This document shows positions 1 to 6,941 of a stretch of 17,727 nucleotides of DNA, one piece after another. This DNA comes from CALKWS01 sp048594865. GTDB taxonomy: Bacteria; Actinomycetota; Actinomycetes; Actinomycetales; Beutenbergiaceae. The notes beneath the pieces were generated by a model, which was not told the origin of the DNA, did no database searches, and was given only the letters and a program-made list of their open reading frames with translations. Each line of letters starts with the position of its first letter. Position 1 is the stretch's first letter. The translations under genes and the position numbers were made by a program. The stretch spans positions 1-17,727 of the forward strand of contig JBMDWZ010000327.1 of the NCBI GenBank assembly GCA_048594865.1, in the 5' to 3' direction.

Positions 1-202
1 CGGTGCCGCCAGTGGTGCCAGTGACCTCACCGGCACCGGCGGTACTAGCGCCAGTTCCGGTGGTGTCAGTGGTGTCAGTACTGCCGGTGCTGTCAGTGGC
101 CCCATCGGCACCAGCACTGGCGCCGTTACCACCGGGCGCGACCTGGCCACCGGTGTCCGGTTCATCCGGATCCGGGAAGGAAACACCCGCGGTAGTGGCC
201 AT
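1..202 (-). CDS. Unrecognised low-complexity protein, 5' part only
   Basis: An open frame starts at an ATG (complement of 200-202) and runs off the left edge, giving 67 codons. The N-terminus reads MATTAGVSFPDPDEPDTGGQ and then becomes a Gly/Thr/Ala/Ser/Asp-rich stretch with GTG-, TDT- and GAS-type repeats and no stop. The start is supported by a -10-like TAGGTT (complement of 209-214) exactly six bases before the ATG, the arrangement seen at several other genes here. No Shine-Dalgarno is visible. The low-complexity segment is probably a disordered extension ahead of a folded domain outside the window. It lies downstream of the PHP gene on the same strand but across a 306 bp gap, so it is probably transcribed separately. 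I cannot name a family. Confidence 0.55.
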   Translation of the reverse strand, partial: MATTAGVSFPDPDEPDTGGQVAPGGNGASAGADGATDSTGSTDTTDTTGTGASTAGAGEVTGTTGGT

Positions 203-208
203 GAACCG

Positions 209-214
209 AACCTA
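209..214 (-). promoter_or_regulatory. Putative leaderless -10 box (TAGGTT) for the left-edge gene
   Basis: The complement reads TAGGTT followed by six bases (CGGTTC) and then ATG. A sigma-70-type -10 at this distance would start transcription at or next to the ATG. No convincing -35 is visible. The support is that the same spacing recurs at several other starts in the window. Confidence 0.4.
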
Positions 215-326
215 TATCGACCCACTGACATTCCATCCAACAGACGTTCCATCACCCTGTGGAAAAACCAGAGAGCCATGTCAGGCGGGTCCGGGCATCG
301 CGCGCCCGGCCGGTGTCCGAACCGGT

Positions 327-396
327 GGGGACGAGCTGACCGGGCCGACCGGAGTCCGAGCGGGCTGGCGAAGCGGGCGGGGACGAGCTGACCGGG
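327..396. repeat. 18 bp direct repeat, two copies, 52 bp apart
   Basis: GGGGACGAGCTGACCGGG occurs exactly at 327-344 and again at 379-396. The sequence between is GC-rich and non-coding. The pair could be a local duplication remnant; no function is evident. Confidence 0.7.
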
Positions 397-417
397 GCCG
401 AGTTGGCGTGGCCCCGA

Positions 418-437
418 AGTGGCTCAGAGTGGCTCAG
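418..437. repeat. Perfect 10 bp tandem duplication
   Basis: AGTGGCTCAG is present twice in tandem with no gap (418-427 and 428-437) in the non-coding spacer. Confidence 0.75.
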
Positions 438-450
438 CGGACACCGCGCC

Positions 451-483
451 CGGCCGGGACACCTCAAGCGGCCGGGACACCTC
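451..483. repeat. 15 bp direct repeat with 18 bp period
   Basis: CGGCCGGGACACCTC occurs at 451-465 and 469-483, separated by three bases, just downstream of the PHP stop codon on the minus strand. Confidence 0.7.
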
Positions 484-508
484 GGCCAGAACTACAGCCC
501 CACACGCC

Positions 509-1366
509 TCACGACTCGCCCCCACCGGGACGCACCACGCTCGCCGCACCCAACTCCTCAATGCGCTCAAACACGGCCGCCTCCGTCACGTTCTCCCCCA
601 ACTCATTCGGCTTACCGCCACCGTGATAGTCGCTGGACCCAGTCACCAACAGCCCCAACTCCTGCGCCAACTCCCGCAACTGCGAGCGCGCCGCAGGCGT
701 GTGGTCACGATGATCCACCTCGAGCCCGACCAACCCCGCATCAGCCATCGCCCGAATCACCGAATCACTGACAATCCGCCCCCTGGACTCGGCCCTCGGA
801 TGCGCAAAGATCGGCACTCCCCCGGCGTCGCGAATCCGGCGCACCGCATCCACACAGTCCTGCGCGTAATGGTGCACGTAGTACTTTCCCTGCCCGGCCA
901 CAATGTGCTCAAACGCCGTCGCCCGATCGGGCACATGCCCCCGAGCCACCAACGCATCGGCAATATGCGGCCGTCCGACCGTGGCCCCCGGCCCCACTTG
1001 AGCCAACACGTCATCCCACGCCAACGGGTAATCCTGCGCGATCAGCCGCACCATCTCCCGCGCCCGATCCACCCGAGACGTGCGCGCTCGCGCCATCTCC
1101 TCGGCCAACACCTCATCGGCCGGGTCATGCAGCAAACTCAGCACATGCACCGTGATCCCTCGCGAAGTGCACGACAATTCCACGCCCGGCACCAACGCCA
1201 CACCGGTATCGGCCACCGCACCGGCAGCCTCGGCCCACCCCTGCGTCGAATCATGATCGGTGAGGGCGACGAGGTCGAGTCCCGCCTTGGCGGCATTGCG
1301 CATCAGTTCCGCAGGAGTGTCGGTGCCGTCGGAGTGATTGGTGTGGGTGTGAAGGTCGATGCGCAC
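509..1366 (-). CDS. PHP-domain metal-dependent phosphoesterase (TrpH/YciV-like)
   Basis: The protein has 285 residues from a GTG start. The PHP motifs are in order: His6-x-His8 with Asp13 (DLHTHTNHSDG), Asp37-His38-Asp39 (TDHDS), Glu63 (PGVELS), a later His in IFAHP, and an Asp/His pair in SSDYHGG near the C-terminus. These are the residues that bind a multinuclear metal centre in PHP enzymes. Characterised relatives of this stand-alone TrpH/YciV type act on nucleoside bisphosphates (pAp) or on short 5'-monophosphorylated RNA; which one applies here cannot be read from the sequence. Length is normal for the family. The GTG follows a TAGGCT box by exactly six bases and lacks a Shine-Dalgarno, so the mRNA is probably leaderless. 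It is divergent from the aminopeptidase P gene across 93 bp. Confidence 0.9.
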   Translation of the reverse strand: MRIDLHTHTNHSDGTDTPAELMRNAAKAGLDLVALTDHDSTQGWAEAAGAVADTGVALVPGVELSCTSRGITVHVLSLLHDPADEVLAEEMARARTSRVDRAREMVRLIAQDYPLAWDDVLAQVGPGATVGRPHIADALVARGHVPDRATAFEHIVAGQGKYYVHHYAQDCVDAVRRIRDAGGVPIFAHPRAESRGRIVSDSVIRAMADAGLVGLEVDHRDHTPAARSQLRELAQELGLLVTGSSDYHGGGKPNELGENVTEAAVFERIEELGAASVVRPGGGES

Positions 1367-1372
1367 CGCACC

Positions 1373-1378
1373 AGCCTA
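1373..1378 (-). promoter_or_regulatory. Putative leaderless -10 box (TAGGCT) for the PHP gene
   Basis: The complement reads TAGGCT, six bases (GGTGCG), then the GTG start. No purine-rich ribosome binding site lies before the GTG. The -35 region is unremarkable. Confidence 0.45.
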
Positions 1379-1459
1379 GGCCCGATGCCATCCGTCACCG
1401 GGCACAGCAGGAACCACGGCGACGAAACCTGCCCACGCCGACCGTGAGACGATGACGTC

Positions 1460-3007
1460 ATGACGCAGGAGAACACCACGAACCCCGCCGCCGATGACGC
1501 CAACGACACCGAGCAGAAGCTCGAGTCGCGAGGATCCAACCGGTCCCAACGCCCGTCGTCCCAGGCATTCCGGGAGTTCATCGCCTCCGATTGGGCACCA
1601 GCCGGCGGCGACGGCGCCCCACGCGAAACGGTCGCCGACTTCACTCCTGCCCGCCGCGAGGCACTAAGCGCGAAGTTCCCCGGCGAGCGCCTGGTGATCC
1701 CCGCCGGCGGCTTCAAGGTTCGCTCCAATGACACCGACTACCGGTTCCGCCCGCACACCGCCTTCGCCCACCTCACCGGGCTCGGCACCGATGAGGAACC
1801 GGACGCCGTCTTGGTCCTGGAACCGAAGTCCGACGGCGAGGGCCACGACGCCACCCTGTACTTCCGCCCGCAGTCGGACCGGAACTCAGAAGAGTTCTAC
1901 GCCGACGCCCGTTACGGCGAGTTCTGGATCGGCCAGCGCCCCAGCCTGGAAGACATCGCCACCCGCACCGGACTCACCACCGCACATTCAGATCACCTGC
2001 ACGACGCCGTCGGGAAGGATGCCGGTCACGTCACCATCCGCGTGGTGCCAGGTTCCGACGTCGCCGTCGAACAGACCGTGGCCGACATTAGGTCCGAGCA
2101 CGTCAATGCCGAAGCCCAGCAAGAGGCCGATGCCGCGCTGGCCGAAGCATTGAGCGAGCTGCGCTTGGTGAAGGATGACTGGGAGATCGAGCAGATGCGC
2201 GAGGCGGTCAACGCCTCCATCGATGGCTTCGAACAGGTCGTCCGCAGCCTGCCCCGCGCCGTCGGCCATCCCCGTGGCGAGCGCGTGATCGAGGGAGCCT
2301 TCGGGGCCACCGCACGCGAAGCGGGCAACGGCATCGGCTACGACACGATCGCAGCCGCCGGCGACCACGCCACCACCCTGCACTGGATCCGCAACGACGG
2401 CACCGTAAAGTCCGGCGAGTTGGTGCTCTTGGACGCCGGGGTGGAGGTGGACTCCCTATACACCGCCGACATCACCCGCACCCTGCCGGTCGATGGCACC
2501 TTTACCGACGTCCAGCGCAAGGTCTACACCGCCGTTCTGGACGCCGCCGACGCGGCCTTCGCCGCTGCCAAGCCGGGATTGAAGTTCCGGGACGTGCACG
2601 CCGCGGCCATGAAGGTCCTCGCGGCCCGACTCCAGGAGTGGGGCCTGCTGCCGGTCGATGCCGAGACCTCCCTGGACCCCCAGGGCCAGCACCACCGCCG
2701 GTGGATGCCGCACGGCACCAGCCACCACCTGGGCCTGGATGTGCACGACTGCGCCCAAGCCCGCCGGGAGATGTACTTGGACGCCGAACTGCAGCCGGGC
2801 ATGGTGTTCACGATCGAGCCGGGCCTGTACTTCAAGGCAGACGACCTGGCCGTGCCCGCGGAGTACCGCGGCATCGGTGTGCGCATCGAGGACGACATCC
2901 TGGTAACCGCCGACGGCGTTGAGAACCTGTCCGCATCACTGGCCCGCCGCCCCGAGGACGTCGAGGCCTGGATGGCCAAGCTGAGCGGCACCAACCACAC
3001 CGGCTAA
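1460..3007 (+). CDS. pepP: Xaa-Pro aminopeptidase (aminopeptidase P, M24B)
   Basis: The 515-residue protein releases an N-terminal residue preceding proline, using a dinuclear metal site; it is expected to be cytosolic. An N-terminal aminopeptidase P domain (about 50-210) is followed by a pita-bread catalytic domain (about 235-510). All five metal ligands are visible: Asp325 (LLDAGVE), Asp337 (TADITRT), His422 (HGTSHHLGLDVHD), Glu453 (TIEPGLY) and Glu477 (GVRIEDD). Residues 1-45 are a polar, probably disordered extension. The ATG is the first in frame but has no clear ribosome binding site; it sits just after the palindrome TGACGTCA. The next gene starts eight bases after its stop, so the two are probably cotranscribed and coupled. 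Confidence 0.95.
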   Translation: MTQENTTNPAADDANDTEQKLESRGSNRSQRPSSQAFREFIASDWAPAGGDGAPRETVADFTPARREALSAKFPGERLVIPAGGFKVRSNDTDYRFRPHTAFAHLTGLGTDEEPDAVLVLEPKSDGEGHDATLYFRPQSDRNSEEFYADARYGEFWIGQRPSLEDIATRTGLTTAHSDHLHDAVGKDAGHVTIRVVPGSDVAVEQTVADIRSEHVNAEAQQEADAALAEALSELRLVKDDWEIEQMREAVNASIDGFEQVVRSLPRAVGHPRGERVIEGAFGATAREAGNGIGYDTIAAAGDHATTLHWIRNDGTVKSGELVLLDAGVEVDSLYTADITRTLPVDGTFTDVQRKVYTAVLDAADAAFAAAKPGLKFRDVHAAAMKVLAARLQEWGLLPVDAETSLDPQGQHHRRWMPHGTSHHLGLDVHDCAQARREMYLDAELQPGMVFTIEPGLYFKADDLAVPAEYRGIGVRIEDDILVTADGVENLSASLARRPEDVEAWMAKLSGTNHTG

Positions 3008-3015
3008 GTACCGCG

Positions 3016-4461
3016 GTGAGCGAGCAGAGCACGACCTCGCGCGGTGCCGCCCTGCCGGCCAGCCGCCGGGGCGGGGCGCAGGGCGCCTTAGCCAAACTCC
3101 GTTCAGTGCTGGTACGAAACGCCGGGGCCCTGGTGGTCGGGACGCTGATCACCGCGATCTACAGCTTGTACTCCTGGCGACAGTGGGCCCGATTCCAGGT
3201 GCCCTCCTGGGACCAGGGAATCTTCACCCAACTGATGCGCGCCTACGCCGAGTTCCGCTCGCCGGTGGTGCCAATCAAGGGCGAGGACTTCATGCTCCTT
3301 GGGGATCACTTCCATCCCCTGCTGGTGATCTTCGCGCCGTTCTACGCGATCTGGCCGAGCGGCTTGACCTTGCTCATCGCCCAGGCGGTGTGCGTGGGGA
3401 TCAGCGCCGCCATCCTCACTGCCTGCGCCGCCCGGCATCTGGGCAAGGCGCCGGGAGTGATGATCGGCCTGGCCTACGGGCTCAGTTGGGGCATCACCTC
3501 GGCGGTGGCGTCGCAGTTCCACGAGGTCGCGCTGGCGCTGCCGCTGCTGGCCGCGAGCCTCAGCGCGCTCGTCGATGGCAAGCATCGCCGCGCCGTACTG
3601 TGGGCGCTGCCGCTGCTGGGGGTCAAAGAGGATCTGGGCCTCACCGTTGCCGCGATCGGCCTGGTGATTGCGCTGCGGGGGTCACGGAGACTGGGGGCCG
3701 CAACGTTGGTCGGCGGGGTAGCGGCCTTCTGGCTGACCACCTCGGTGATCCTGCCGGCACTCAACCCCGATGGCGTGTGGGATTACGCCGAGGATTCGAT
3801 CTTGGCCCAACTACTGTCCGAACCCGGTGCGGCCCTTGCCCGGCTCGGTGAGGGCGCCAACACCAAGGCTGCGCTGATCCTGCTGGTGATCGGCGTCAGC
3901 GCGTTCCTCGCGGTGCTCTCCCCCATCACACTGATCGCGGCGCCAACTCTCGCGTGGCGTCTGACCTCCGATGTGCCGTTCCACTGGAGTACCGATTGGC
4001 ACTACTCCGCGGTGCTGATGGTGGTGGTCTTCGCTGCCGCGATCGACGTGTTGCACCGCCGGGAGCGGCGCTACACCCGACCGTTCGCGGTCCTGATGCT
4101 GATCGCTGCGCTTGCTCTCACGCCGGCGTTTGCGCTTCGCTCGCTGGCCGATCCGCAGACGTATCGGCCGGCACCGGGCCACGAGGGCGCGCAGCAGGTC
4201 CTGAACACCATCGAGGACGATGCCGTGGTGATCTCCGACATCACCATGCTCGCGTATTTGGCACCGCGCACCCAGGTGTACTGGCTCGCCAGCCCCGGGG
4301 CACCGACGCCCGACTACGTCGTCATCAACCAACGCTCGGGCGTGCATCGCGGCAACCCGCCCCAGGACATTGCCGAGTACGCCACCGAGCGATTCGGGGA
4401 CCACGGCTGGCAGGAGGTGGTCAACAATGACGGGTTCCTCGTCGCGGAACGCGACCGGTAG
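3016..4461 (+). CDS. DUF2079 polytopic membrane protein
   Basis: The 481-residue protein starts at GTG, eight bases after the aminopeptidase stop. After a short basic N-terminus it has many hydrophobic segments (about 10), starting near residues 35-50. The motif W65-DQGIFTQ, the nearby GDHFHPLL and the overall layout match DUF2079. Asp66 sits in the first loop after the first helix, as in GT-C-type membrane glycosyltransferases; relationship to that fold is from family knowledge and the activity is unproven. The last roughly 110 residues are soluble. No Shine-Dalgarno precedes the GTG, so translation probably depends on coupling to pepP. The 3' end is overlapped by the next gene and carries one copy of a duplicated 15 bp sequence. 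Confidence 0.85.
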   Translation: MSEQSTTSRGAALPASRRGGAQGALAKLRSVLVRNAGALVVGTLITAIYSLYSWRQWARFQVPSWDQGIFTQLMRAYAEFRSPVVPIKGEDFMLLGDHFHPLLVIFAPFYAIWPSGLTLLIAQAVCVGISAAILTACAARHLGKAPGVMIGLAYGLSWGITSAVASQFHEVALALPLLAASLSALVDGKHRRAVLWALPLLGVKEDLGLTVAAIGLVIALRGSRRLGAATLVGGVAAFWLTTSVILPALNPDGVWDYAEDSILAQLLSEPGAALARLGEGANTKAALILLVIGVSAFLAVLSPITLIAAPTLAWRLTSDVPFHWSTDWHYSAVLMVVVFAAAIDVLHRRERRYTRPFAVLMLIAALALTPAFALRSLADPQTYRPAPGHEGAQQVLNTIEDDAVVISDITMLAYLAPRTQVYWLASPGAPTPDYVVINQRSGVHRGNPPQDIAEYATERFGDHGWQEVVNNDGFLVAERDR

Positions 4462-4879
4462 CAACTCGCGGAACGCGACCTTTTCTAGCGAAGGGACGAC
4501 GGCGTCACTCACCTCACGGTGGTTGTGGCTCGCTGCCCTCGTGGGCACGGTGCCCGCAGTCGCAAGCGGGTACTGGGGGTTGTGGGGCGTGGCGGCGCTG
4601 GTGGTCATCGGCGCATTGTTGCCCGCGATCACACATGGGCTGCGGATTCCGGGGCGGGCGCTGTGGCGCACGATCGCCAGCCTCACCTGCGCCGGGGTGC
4701 TGCTCTACGGCCTGGTGACCCTCTTGGTGAGCGGCCTGATACACCTGGGCGCGCTCACGCTGTCCAGTGCCGTGCTGGAATCTGCACCGTTCGTGCCGGC
4801 ATTGCTCTGGGGGCCGCTGTTTGTGGCGTGGGGCCTGGCGTTGTTTACCGGTCTGTGGCGGACGCGGTCGATCGCGTGA
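4427..4879 (+). CDS. Small four-helix membrane protein, unknown function
   Basis: I chose the ATG at 4427 because GGAGG (4413-4417) lies nine bases before it. A longer in-frame start at 4370 has no such signal. The 150-residue protein starts inside the DUF2079 gene and overlaps its end by 35 bp, indicating translational coupling. The N-terminus is a Ser/Asn/Thr-rich tail with a duplicated SSRNAT/NSRNAT element made by a DNA repeat. Four hydrophobic segments follow at about 32-49, 51-68, 84-109 and 119-143. I do not recognise the family. Cotranscription with the DUF2079 protein suggests a shared membrane role, but that is inference only. Confidence 0.7.
   Translation: MTGSSSRNATGSNSRNATFSSEGTTASLTSRWLWLAALVGTVPAVASGYWGLWGVAALVVIGALLPAITHGLRIPGRALWRTIASLTCAGVLLYGLVTLLVSGLIHLGALTLSSAVLESAPFVPALLWGPLFVAWGLALFTGLWRTRSIA
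4442..4480. repeat. Duplicated 15 bp element containing an inverted repeat
   Basis: TCGCGGAACGCGACC occurs at 4442-4456 and 4466-4480 (24 bp period). Each copy contains the perfect palindrome TCGCG-GAA-CGCGA. The first copy covers the last codons of the DUF2079 gene; both copies are read in a different frame inside the next gene. The palindromes could form small hairpins or a double protein-binding site. Confidence 0.7.
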
Positions 4880-4883
4880 GAAG

Positions 4884-4915
4884 TCCCTGTGCTCTAGGGA
4901 TGAATCCCTGTGCTC
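4884..4915. terminator. Bidirectional hairpin region between convergent genes, alternative stems
   Basis: The 49 bp between convergent stop codons holds TCCCTGTGCTC twice (4884-4894 and 4905-4915), with AGGGA at 4896-4900 between them. AGGGA can pair with TCCCT on either side, giving stems with a seven-base or a four-base loop. No U-tract follows on the plus strand, so this is a weak candidate for a shared terminator of the pepP operon and the stress-protein gene. Confidence 0.45.
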
Positions 4916-4928
4916 AAAGAACGAAAAG

Positions 4929-5603
4929 CTAGTCCTGATCGGGGCGGCGGTAGGCGTCGATCTCGGGGTTGTGGGGCTGCTGCCCATCGAGGGGGTTCCC
5001 GGTGGCGCCCGGCCCCTGCGCACCCCGCGTGCCCTGCGTGCCCTGCGCACCCTGCGTGCTCTGGGAGTCAGAACCGACAGCACCTTGCCCACCTTGTGCA
5101 CTGGGACTGCCGACGCTGGTGGTGACGTTGGCGCCCTCCAACGAGGACAGCAGTCGCCTTGCCTCCCCCGCGGTTTCCTCCAAGCACAGCACCGAGAACG
5201 TCGAGGCCACCACCTGGGAGGCCGAGGTGAAGTCGCGGCGGCCACGGGACATCGCGTACACCGTGACCCCGAACAGCATTCCGAACCCGGCACCGATGAG
5301 CAGCGCGAAGAGCACCGTGTTCAGCAGGTCACCGCCGGCCAGCAGCGCCAACACCAGACCCACGAACAGACCAAACCAGGCACCGCTGGCCGCACCGGAT
5401 AGCGCCGCGCGCGGATAGTTCAGCCGGCCAGTGATCCGCTCCACGAGCTTCAGATCGGTGCCCACGATCATGACAGCTTTGACGTCGAATTCCTTATCGG
5501 AGAGGTAATCGACAGACCGCTGCGCCTCGGCATACGAGGTATAGCTGGCGATCTGCTCACCCTTTGGTTCAAAGACTTCACGGCGATTCATTGCTGGAGG
5601 CAT
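4929..5603 (-). CDS. General-stress-type membrane protein with collagen-like tail
   Basis: The protein has 224 residues from the ATG chosen here. After a short leader comes a soluble module (QIASYTSYAEAQRSVDYL, then VMIVGTDLKLVERITGRL), the signature of the YflT/general stress protein 17M-type domain common in actinobacteria. A glycine-rich helical hairpin of two membrane segments follows, then a second soluble part, then a Gly/Gln/Thr-rich tail with collagen-like triplets (GAQ, GTQ, GTR, GAQ). The start is uncertain. The ATG at 5603 has GACAAT six bases upstream; 5591 is equally compatible with family length; the ATG at 5639 has GAGGGG six bases upstream but would add an atypical extension. 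It is divergent from the MgtE-N protein. Function of the family is unknown beyond stress association. Confidence 0.75.
   Translation of the reverse strand: MPPAMNRREVFEPKGEQIASYTSYAEAQRSVDYLSDKEFDVKAVMIVGTDLKLVERITGRLNYPRAALSGAASGAWFGLFVGLVLALLAGGDLLNTVLFALLIGAGFGMLFGVTVYAMSRGRRDFTSASQVVASTFSVLCLEETAGEARRLLSSLEGANVTTSVGSPSAQGGQGAVGSDSQSTQGAQGTQGTRGAQGPGATGNPLDGQQPHNPEIDAYRRPDQD
5019..5063. repeat. Five tandem 9 bp units encoding collagen-like triplets
   Basis: Five consecutive 9-mers of the form CGYRCYCYG (5019-5027, 5028-5036, 5037-5045, 5046-5054, 5055-5063) lie in the 3' part of the stress-protein gene. On the coding strand they read as Gln-Gly-Ala / Gln-Gly-Thr type triplets. Two of the five copies are identical. 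Confidence 0.8.
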
Positions 5604-5669
5604 AAGACTATTGTCCATCAGGGACGCGTGCCGCGCCATGAGGAGCCCCTCGCGGGTAACCTGATCGGC
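5604..5669. promoter_or_regulatory. Divergent promoter region, stress protein / MgtE-N protein
   Basis: The short spacer contains GACTATTGTC near 5605-5614. It offers TATTGT as a -10 candidate on the plus strand and GACAAT or TAGTCT on the minus strand. No clear -35 elements or ribosome binding site for the 5670 GTG are visible. Confidence 0.35.
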
Positions 5670-6941
5670 GTGACACACGCACCCGCCCGCGTTTTCGTGG
5701 CCCGCCTCGCCGGGACTAGCGTGTTCGATCCCCTGGGCGACAAGGTCGGTCGAGTGCACGACGTCGTAGTGCTGGTTCGGCTCAAAGGCCCGCCTCGTGC
5801 GGTGGGCATGGTGGTCGAAGTAACCGGTAAGCGCCGGGTGTTCTTACCCTTCACTCGCGTGACGTCGATCGACGCCGGCGCAATCATTACCACCGGCCTG
5901 GTAAACATCCGCCGCTTTGAACAGCGCAGCGCCGAGACGCTGGTGATGGGCGAACTGCTCGACCGAAAACTCACCCTCCGCGATGGCAGCGGCACGGTCA
6001 CTGTGGAGGACGTGGCCCTGGAATCACGTAAACGCGAATGGCTCGCCACCAAGCTCTATGTTCGCCGCACCACCTCCGGTGGGCTGTTCCGGCGTGGGGA
6101 GACATTGTTGATCGACACCGCCGACGTCACCGGGCTTGCCGGTACCGGCAACGCCCAGGGCGCTGCGGCGCTGCTGGCAACCCTGGAGGACCTTAAGGCG
6201 GCCGACCTCGCCGACGTCATTAGCGACCTTCCCGCCGAACGTCGTCTGCAGGTGGCCGCCGAGCTCCCCGATGAGCGGTTGGCCGACGTGCTGGAAGAGC
6301 TCGGCTCCGATGACCGGGTCGCGATCATCTCCGGGCTCGAGATCGACCGATCAGCGCGGCTGCTCGAGGCCATGGAGCCAGACGATGCCACCGACTTGTA
6401 CAACGAGCTTCCCGCGCACCTGGCCGGTGTGCTGCTGCGCCGCATGGACCCCGAAGAGGCCGACGACATCCGCCGGCTGCTGAAGTACGACGAGCACACC
6501 GCCGGTGGTCTGATGACCACCGAGCCCATCATCCTTCCCCCCGAGGCCACCTGCGCCACCGCGCTCGCCCATGCCCGCAAAGAGGACGTCACCCCGGCCA
6601 AGGCGGCGATGATCTTCGTGGCCCGCCCGCCGCTGGAGACCCCCACGGGCCGGCTGCTCGGTGTGGTGCACTTGCAGCGTCTGCTGCGCGAACCCCCGCA
6701 CCAAGCGATCGGCACCATCTTGGATTCGGACATCGAATCGGTGCGCCCCGAGGCCAAGCACGGCACCATCATGCGGTTGATGGCCACCTACAACCTCACC
6801 GCGTTGCCTGTCGTGGACGAGGAGCGGCACCTGCTGGGTGCGGTGACCGTCGATGACGTGCTGGACAAGGCGCTGCCAGATGACTGGCGCGACGCCGATG
6901 ACGACGAGGTTGACGCAGCGATGGAGGCCCACCGTGTCTGA
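5670..6941 (+). CDS. Soluble PRC-barrel / MgtE-N / CBS-domain protein
   Basis: From the GTG at 5670 the protein is 423 residues and begins VTHAPARVFVARLAGTSVFD, a typical PRC-barrel start. A frame-compatible GTG at 5628 would add 14 unsupported residues. The order is a PRC-barrel-like region (about 5-140), an MgtE N-terminal superhelical domain (about 150-260, with repeated DLADVISDLP / RLADVLEELG / ATDLYNELP helices) and a CBS pair (about 270-405, with TAGGLMTTEPI and LTALPVVDEE). The membrane channel domain of true MgtE magnesium transporters is absent; the protein ends DDDEVDAAMEAHRV. Its stop overlaps the start of the DUF1003 gene, so it may be a regulatory partner of that membrane protein. 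This pairing is conserved in actinobacteria; the role is not established. Confidence 0.85.
   Translation: MTHAPARVFVARLAGTSVFDPLGDKVGRVHDVVVLVRLKGPPRAVGMVVEVTGKRRVFLPFTRVTSIDAGAIITTGLVNIRRFEQRSAETLVMGELLDRKLTLRDGSGTVTVEDVALESRKREWLATKLYVRRTTSGGLFRRGETLLIDTADVTGLAGTGNAQGAAALLATLEDLKAADLADVISDLPAERRLQVAAELPDERLADVLEELGSDDRVAIISGLEIDRSARLLEAMEPDDATDLYNELPAHLAGVLLRRMDPEEADDIRRLLKYDEHTAGGLMTTEPIILPPEATCATALAHARKEDVTPAKAAMIFVARPPLETPTGRLLGVVHLQRLLREPPHQAIGTILDSDIESVRPEAKHGTIMRLMATYNLTALPVVDEERHLLGAVTVDDVLDKALPDDWRDADDDEVDAAMEAHRV
6923..6933 (+). promoter_or_regulatory. Strong ribosome binding site GGAGGCCCACC before DUF1003 GTG
   Basis: GGAGG with a six-base spacer immediately precedes the GTG at 6934 and decides that start. 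The same 11 bases occur at 16360-16370 before the O-methyltransferase. Confidence 0.8.

Larger units (their letters stand above)
203..508. other. Repeat-rich intergenic spacer
   Basis: This 306 bp stretch lies between the end of the PHP gene and the start of the left-edge gene. It holds the promoter of the left-edge gene near 209 and three separate pairs of short direct repeats (listed individually). Short open frames cross it on both strands, but none has a start signal or a recognisable protein. I see no RNA gene or clear terminator. Confidence 0.5.

Noticed and set aside
252..467. 71-codon minus-strand open frame in the left spacer
   Set aside because: It is Arg/Ser/Pro-rich, has no start signal and arises from the GC-rich repeats.
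419..1447. 342-codon plus-strand open frame opposite the PHP gene
   Set aside because: The PHP motifs on the other strand are complete; this frame is Arg/His/Pro-rich with no domain.
1452..1461. TGACGTCA palindrome before the pepP start as a regulatory site
   Set aside because: It is an eight-base palindrome in GC-rich DNA touching the start codon; a single occurrence is not enough to propose a specific regulator.
5628..5669. Upstream GTG at 5628 for the MgtE-N protein
   Set aside because: The extra 14 residues do not resemble the family start and would crowd the divergent stress-protein promoter.
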